A stretch of DNA of 64,000 nt from Bacteroides fluxus YIT 12057 (GTDB lineage: Bacteria > Bacteroidota > Bacteroidia > Bacteroidales > Bacteroidaceae). Position 1 is the stretch's first letter. Each line of letters starts with the position of its first letter. Under the pieces are notes generated by a model that searched no databases, was not told the origin of the DNA, and saw nothing but the letters and a program-made list of their open reading frames with translations. This document shows, in pieces, positions 59,900 to 64,000 of this stretch. The position numbers and the translations under genes were made by a program. The DNA is taken from contig NZ_GL882630.1 in the NCBI RefSeq assembly GCF_000195635.1, forward strand, positions 62,001-126,000. Reading direction: 5' to 3'.

Positions 59900-60341
59900 G
59901 GAACGCAAATTACGCAAATTCTTGGAATTGTGACTGAAAAAGAAGAGGTGGATGAAATCTTGAAGGCTTTTTATGAGGTATATAATACTTTGGGTTATGG
60001 CTTTTTAGAACGGGTTTATCAGAATGCTCTTTATTTTGAATTAATAAATAGAGGATTTACTTGTGAGGCTCAAAAGAAAATTGAAGTTTGCTATAAAGGG
60101 CGTGTTGTAGGTGAATATTATGCTGATATTGTTGTTGATCAGAATATAATATTAGAGCTTAAAGCTGCGGAATCATTATGCCCTGAACATGAATATCAGT
60201 TGATAAACTAACTATCTGAGAGCTACTGATATTGAAGTAGGCTATGTTCTGAATTTTGGTAAGCATGCGATGTTTAAGCGTAAGATATTCACGAATGAAC
60301 AGAAAAAAAGAAGTATCTGAGATTTGCGTAATTTGTGTTCC
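59900..60341. mobile_element. Small element: GxxExxY remnant between inverted repeats
   Basis: GGAACGCAAATTACGCAAAT (from 59900) and, inverted, the 22 bases ending at 60341 (ATTTGCGTAATTTGTGTTCC) match at 19 of 22 positions and bracket the broken GxxExxY gene. The same arms occur without a gene at 61626-61692. This looks like a small dispersed element; no transposase is present. Confidence 0.5.
59930..60319 (+). pseudogene. GxxExxY family protein, frameshifted
   Basis: From GTG at 59930 the frame encodes the family start (EEVDEILKAFYEVYNTLGYG, then FLERVYQNAL) with the G-x-x-E-x-x-Y pattern, and the PDDEXK-like part (GEYYADIVVDQNIILELKAA). After YQLIN it meets a TAA. Removing a 4-base tandem duplication (AACTAACT, about 60206-60213) restores the frame, and the rest reads NYLRATDIEVGYVLNFGKHA to a TGA at 60317. 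The intact family has about 125-130 residues and is thought to be nuclease-like. Lower GC than the hut genes around it, which suggests a separate origin. Confidence 0.8.
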
Positions 60342-60363
60342 ACCCCTTTAATATAACATACTT

Positions 60364-61617
60364 ATGGCTGAAAACCTTATCATTTTTAATGCCCGCGTCG
60401 TGACCCCCGTCGGTTTCTCTGCCCGCCGTGGCAGGGAGATGGGAGAACTTTGCGTCATGGACAATGCCACAGTAGAAGTCACCGATGGCATCATCACCTA
60501 TGTCGGCAAGAACCGTGGTGAAGAGCGCGATGGATATTATCAGCATTACTGGCACTACAATGCTCGCGGCAAGTGTTTGCTTCCTGGTTTTGTAGATTCC
60601 CACACACACTTTGTCTTCGGCGGCGAACGTGCCGAAGAATTCTCCTGGCGTCTCAAAGGCGAAAGTTACATGTCCATCATGCAGCGTGGCGGCGGCATCG
60701 TCAGTACGGTGAAGGCTACCCGTGCATGCAACTTTATCCGGCTGCGCGGCAAGGCGGAAGGTTTTCTGAAGCAGATGAGCGCCATGGGTGTCACCACTGT
60801 GGAAGGAAAAAGCGGCTATGGGCTGGACAGGGAGACGGAATTGCTTCAGCTTCGTGTCATGCGCAGCCTGAATAACGATGAGCATAAACGGGTAGATGTC
60901 GTATCTACTTTCCTCGGTGCCCATGCCGTGCCCGAAGAGTATGGCGGACGCACGGATGAGTACATTGATTTCCTGATCCGTGAAGTGATGCCCGCCGTGG
61001 TGCAGAATGACTTGGCCGAGTTCTGCGATGTCTTCTGCGAGCAGGGAGTTTTCTCCCTTGAGCAGTCCCGCCGTTTGCTGCTTGCCGCCCGCGGCATGGG
61101 GTTTAAGCTGAAACTCCATGCCGATGAGATCATTCCCCTGGGAGGTGCCGGGCTGGCGGCGGAATTGTCCGCCGTTTCGGCCGACCATCTGCTGCATGCC
61201 TCGGATGCCGATATCTGTGCCATGGCAGATAAAGGGGTAGTGGCGACCTTGCTTCCGCTGACAGCCTTTGCCTTGAAAGAACCGTACGCCCGTGGCAGGG
61301 AGATGATAGATGCCGGCTGCGCTGTGGCGCTTGCTACCGACCTTAATCCCGGCAGTTGCTTCTCCGGCTCCATTCCTCTGACTTTTGCCCTGGCATGCAT
61401 TTACATGAATATGAGCATTGAAGAAGCCATCACCGCCCTTACTCTGAACGGTGCAGCCGCCTTGAACCGTGCGGACAGCATCGGCAGCATCGAGGTCGGT
61501 AAGAAAGGCGACTTCGTTGTCCTCAATACCGATAATTATCATTTCCTACCTTATTGTATAGGGATGAATTGCGTGAATACCACTATTAAGGAAGGGGTAT
61601 TGTATCCTGTACTGTAA
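60364..61617 (+). CDS. hutI: Imidazolonepropionase
   Basis: 417 residues; third step, opens the imidazolone ring to N-formimino-glutamate. An amidohydrolase barrel: metal ligands His80 and His82 (DSHTHFVFGGER), His252 (KLHADEI) and Asp326 (ATDLNPGSC). EGKSGYGLDRETELLQL is the substrate-binding signature. Complete and normal in length. It starts 22 bases after the GxxExxY element. Confidence 0.96.
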   Translation: MAENLIIFNARVVTPVGFSARRGREMGELCVMDNATVEVTDGIITYVGKNRGEERDGYYQHYWHYNARGKCLLPGFVDSHTHFVFGGERAEEFSWRLKGESYMSIMQRGGGIVSTVKATRACNFIRLRGKAEGFLKQMSAMGVTTVEGKSGYGLDRETELLQLRVMRSLNNDEHKRVDVVSTFLGAHAVPEEYGGRTDEYIDFLIREVMPAVVQNDLAEFCDVFCEQGVFSLEQSRRLLLAARGMGFKLKLHADEIIPLGGAGLAAELSAVSADHLLHASDADICAMADKGVVATLLPLTAFALKEPYARGREMIDAGCAVALATDLNPGSCFSGSIPLTFALACIYMNMSIEEAITALTLNGAAALNRADSIGSIEVGKKGDFVVLNTDNYHFLPYCIGMNCVNTTIKEGVLYPVL

Positions 61618-61625
61618 GGGAGAAA

Positions 61626-61692
61626 GGAACACAAATTACATAAATTACACAAATGAGAAACCGTTTCAAAGAATTTGCGTAATTTGCGTTCC
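61626..61692. repeat. Gene-less copy of the inverted-repeat element
   Basis: GGAACACAAATTACATAAAT at the left and, inverted, AATTTGCGTAATTTGCGTTCC at the right are the same arms that bracket the GxxExxY remnant, here separated by only about 25 bases. It fills the gap between hutI and the cyclodeaminase gene. Confidence 0.75.
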
Positions 61693-61721
61693 AATAACTA
61701 ATAACTTTAAACTTAATCACT

Positions 61722-62351
61722 ATGTTAGTAGAATTAGCAGTAAAAGAGTTCTTGAATAAAGTAGCAGGCAGTGACCCCGTTCCCGGTGGCGGTAGCATTG
61801 CGGCATTGAACGGCGCTATCGCTTCCGCTTTGGCCGCCATGGTTGCCAACCTTACGATTGGAAAGAAAGGTTACGAACCCCACGAGGAGTTGATGCGTCA
61901 TATTTCCGAAGTGGCCTTGCGCCAGAAGGAACTGTTCGTGGCCGATATAGACCGCGACTCCGAGGCCTACGACGGTGTGTTTGCTTGTTTCAAGATGCCC
62001 AAGGCTACGGATGAAGAGAAGGCGGCCCGCAGTGCTGCCATTCAGGAGGCTACCAAGCATGCCGCCCTTGTTCCCATGCAGGTGGCGCGCAATGCTTACG
62101 AACTGATGACAATCCTCATGGATGTGGCCCGTCTGGGCAACCGGAATGCGGTTACGGATGCTTGTGTAGCCATGATGTCCGCCCGTTCTGCCGTGCTCGG
62201 TGCCCTGATGAATGTGCGTATCAACCTCGGCTCTTTGAAAGACAAGGAGTTTGTGGACCGGCTTCAGCGGGAGGCGGACGAACTGGAACGCCTGGCCTGT
62301 GCCAGGGAAAAGGAATTGTTGGATGAAATCAATCAGGAACTGAAAGTATGA
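61722..62351 (+). CDS. fchA: Formimidoyltetrahydrofolate cyclodeaminase
   Basis: 209 residues; turns 5-formimino-THF into 5,10-methenyl-THF and ammonia, passing the carbon to the folate pool. All-helical family; VAGSDPVPGGGSIAALNGAI is the signature and DSEAYDGVFACFKMPKA follows. Corresponds to the C-terminal half of animal FTCD. Its end overlaps hutH by four bases (ATGA). Confidence 0.93.
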   Translation: MLVELAVKEFLNKVAGSDPVPGGGSIAALNGAIASALAAMVANLTIGKKGYEPHEELMRHISEVALRQKELFVADIDRDSEAYDGVFACFKMPKATDEEKAARSAAIQEATKHAALVPMQVARNAYELMTILMDVARLGNRNAVTDACVAMMSARSAVLGALMNVRINLGSLKDKEFVDRLQREADELERLACAREKELLDEINQELKV

Positions 62352-63844
62352 GCAATGTCTATTACGTAGGTTCGGGTGAGCTCACTTTCGACCTCATCGA
62401 ACGCATTATCAATGAGAACCTGAAGCTGGAACTGGCTCCCGAAGCCAAAGAGCGGATACAGAAATGCCGGGACTATTTGGACAGGAAGATTGCCGGGTCC
62501 GAAGAACCTTTGTATGGAATTACTACCGGTTTCGGCTCGTTGTGCAGCAAGAACATCTCTCCCGATGAGTTGGGCACCTTGCAGGAGAATCTCATCAAGA
62601 GCCATGCTTGCAGTGTGGGCGAAGAAATCCGCCCGGTCATTATCAAACTGATGTTGCTGCTCAAGGCACATGCCCTTTCCTTGGGGCATAGCGGGGTGCA
62701 AGTCATTACAGTCCAGCGTATCCTCGATTTTTTCAACAACGACGTGATGCCTATTGTCTATGACCGCGGTTCATTGGGCGCCTCCGGCGATCTTGCTCCG
62801 CTTGCCAACCTCTTTCTGCCCCTTATCGGTGTGGGAGATGTTTACTACAAGGGAAAGAAACGGGAAGCCATCAGTGTGCTCGATGAATTTGGCTGGGAAC
62901 CTGTGAAGCTGATGAGCAAGGAGGGCTTGGCGCTGCTTAATGGAACACAGTTTATGAGTGCCAACGGTGTTTTTGCCATCCTCAAAGCTTTCCGCCTCTC
63001 CAAGAGAGCCGACCTTATTGCCGCCCTTTCCCTTGAAGCTTTCGACGGGCGTATCGATCCTTTCATGGACTGCATCCAGCAAATCCGTCCCCATAAGGGA
63101 CAGATTGAAACAGGCGGGCACTTTCGCAAACTGTTGGAAGGCAGCGAACTGATTGCACGTCCCAAACAGAATGTGCAGGATCCGTATTCTTTCCGTTGTA
63201 TTCCGCAGGTACATGGTGCGACCAAAGATGCCATCCGCTACGTCGCTTCCGTGCTGCTGACCGAAATCAATTCCGTAACGGACAATCCCACGATCTTTCC
63301 CGATGAGGACCGCATCATTTCCGGAGGTAATTTCCACGGACAACCGCTTGCCATTTCGTACGATTTTCTCGCCATTGCGCTGGCGGAACTGGGCAACGTG
63401 TCCGAGCGTCGTGTAGCCCAGCTTATCATGGGGTTGCGCGGGCTTCCCGAGTTCCTGGTTGCCAATCCCGGCTTGAACTCCGGTTTCATGATACCGCAGT
63501 ATGCGGCTGCTTCCATGGTCAGCCAGAATAAGATGTACTGTTATGCGGCCAGCAGTGATTCCATTGTTTCCAGCAACGGTCAGGAAGACCACGTCAGTAT
63601 GGGGGCCAATGCGGCGACCAAGCTGTATCGCATCATGGATAACCTGGAACATATACTTGCCATCGAGCTGATGAATGCGGCCCAGGGTATTGATTTCCGC
63701 CGTCCACTGAAAACCTCTCCCCTGTTGGAACGTTTCCTGCACGAGTACCGCAAGGAGGTTCCTTTCGTGAAAGATGACATCGTGATGTACAAGGAAATTC
63801 ACAAAACGGTCGCTTTCCTCAACCGGACGAAGTTTGATTACTGA
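62348..63844 (+). CDS. hutH: Histidine ammonia-lyase
   Basis: 498 residues; first step, histidine to urocanate and ammonia. The MIO prosthetic group forms from Ala145-Ser146-Gly147 in GSLGASGDLAPL. Other motifs: YGITTGFGSLCSKN near the N-terminus, the QDPYSFRC-like VQDPYSFRCIPQVHG and SSNGQEDHVSMGANAA. Last gene of the operon although it acts first. It could in theory be a Tyr or Phe lyase; the hut context settles it. Confidence 0.96.
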   Translation: MSNVYYVGSGELTFDLIERIINENLKLELAPEAKERIQKCRDYLDRKIAGSEEPLYGITTGFGSLCSKNISPDELGTLQENLIKSHACSVGEEIRPVIIKLMLLLKAHALSLGHSGVQVITVQRILDFFNNDVMPIVYDRGSLGASGDLAPLANLFLPLIGVGDVYYKGKKREAISVLDEFGWEPVKLMSKEGLALLNGTQFMSANGVFAILKAFRLSKRADLIAALSLEAFDGRIDPFMDCIQQIRPHKGQIETGGHFRKLLEGSELIARPKQNVQDPYSFRCIPQVHGATKDAIRYVASVLLTEINSVTDNPTIFPDEDRIISGGNFHGQPLAISYDFLAIALAELGNVSERRVAQLIMGLRGLPEFLVANPGLNSGFMIPQYAAASMVSQNKMYCYAASSDSIVSSNGQEDHVSMGANAATKLYRIMDNLEHILAIELMNAAQGIDFRRPLKTSPLLERFLHEYRKEVPFVKDDIVMYKEIHKTVAFLNRTKFDY

Positions 63845-63898
63845 TGACTTCCCAATTAATCCGCCAGAAGCATAATAATTATTAATCTATTGAATAAA

Positions 63899-63936
63899 AG
63901 GAAGGAAACTCAATCGATGAATTGAGTTTTCTTCCT
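63899..63936 (+). terminator. Hairpin ending the hut operon
   Basis: A 16-base stem (63899-63914 with 63921-63936, one G-T pair) around CGATGA. No T tract after it, but A/T-rich flanks; likely terminator. Confidence 0.7.
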
Positions 63937-63943
63937 ATATTTG
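63936..63943 (+). promoter_or_regulatory. -7 box of a gene beyond the window
   Basis: TATATTTG immediately after the hut hairpin; probably the promoter of the next gene to the right. The remaining 57 bases hold no start of a clear gene. Confidence 0.5.
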
Positions 63944-64000
63944 TCCCGTATTATTCCGATAATGAATAGAAATAATCAGTTTTAAGTTTTTAAAAGGAAC

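Noticed and set aside
60289-61542. Long minus-strand open frame (417 codons) opposite hutI
   Set aside because: It is the antisense shadow of a complete hutI with all metal ligands; the translation has no domain pattern and is rich in His and Gly as expected from antisense of GC-rich codons.
62771-63802. Minus-strand open frame of 343 codons opposite hutH
   Set aside because: Antisense shadow of an intact hutH; no start signal or family features.

Overview
The window reads as a chromosomal piece of a gut Bacteroides (Bacteroidota). The evidence is the promoter type (a TTTG box, about 19 bases, then TAnnTTTG), the scarcity of Shine-Dalgarno sites, a hybrid two-component system of the kind that controls glycan-use loci, and a str-S10-spc-alpha ribosomal cluster joined to rpoBC. 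No rRNA, insertion sequence, prophage or CRISPR array was found.

Layout. 1-4383: start of an exported GH84/GH20-like glycosidase and a 1326-residue hybrid sensor/regulator, both on the minus strand. 4.6-16.5 kb: housekeeping genes (outer-membrane barrel protein, priA, low-molecular-weight phosphatase, a PgpH-like HD phosphodiesterase with a small membrane protein, gltX, waaA, a gamma-carbonic-anhydrase-like protein, aminopeptidase P). 16.9-18.4 kb: rpsU, a XerC/D-type recombinase and hpf. 18.5-31.5 kb: tRNA-Thr, tRNA-Tyr, tRNA-Thr, tuf, tRNA-Trp, secE, nusG, rplKAJL, rpoBC. 31.5-32.6 kb: a 1.1-kb stretch with no clear gene but with nested inverted repeats and broken open frames. 32.6-51.2 kb: a DUF3467 gene, then rpsL-rpsG-fusA and the full S10, spc and alpha ribosomal sets including secY, map, infA, rpmJ and rpoA, ending at a strong terminator after rplQ. 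51.4-56.6 kb: Bacteroides-type genes of unknown role, a membrane-anchored MutS-like ATPase, a 22-bp tandem palindrome array and a frameshifted lipoprotein gene. 56.9-63.8 kb: a histidine-utilisation operon, hutU-ftcD-hutI-fchA-hutH, interrupted by a small decayed GxxExxY element.

How the genes work together. The 16.9-51.2 kb block supplies translation and transcription machinery: ribosomal proteins, EF-Tu, EF-G, IF-1, RNA polymerase core, NusG, the SecYE channel, methionine aminopeptidase and the ribosome-hibernation factor. Only one tuf is present; fusA is followed directly by rpsJ. The hut operon turns histidine into glutamate: HutH makes urocanate, HutU imidazolone propionate, HutI formiminoglutamate, FtcD moves the formimino group to tetrahydrofolate, and FchA converts that to methenyl-THF and ammonia.

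Least explained by known genes: the palindrome array (55877-56053), the nested inverted repeats and open minus-strand stretches after rpoC (31575-32340), the GxxExxY remnant bracketed by inverted repeats inside the hut operon with a gene-less copy 1.3 kb downstream, and the interrupted minus-strand open frame upstream of rpsU.
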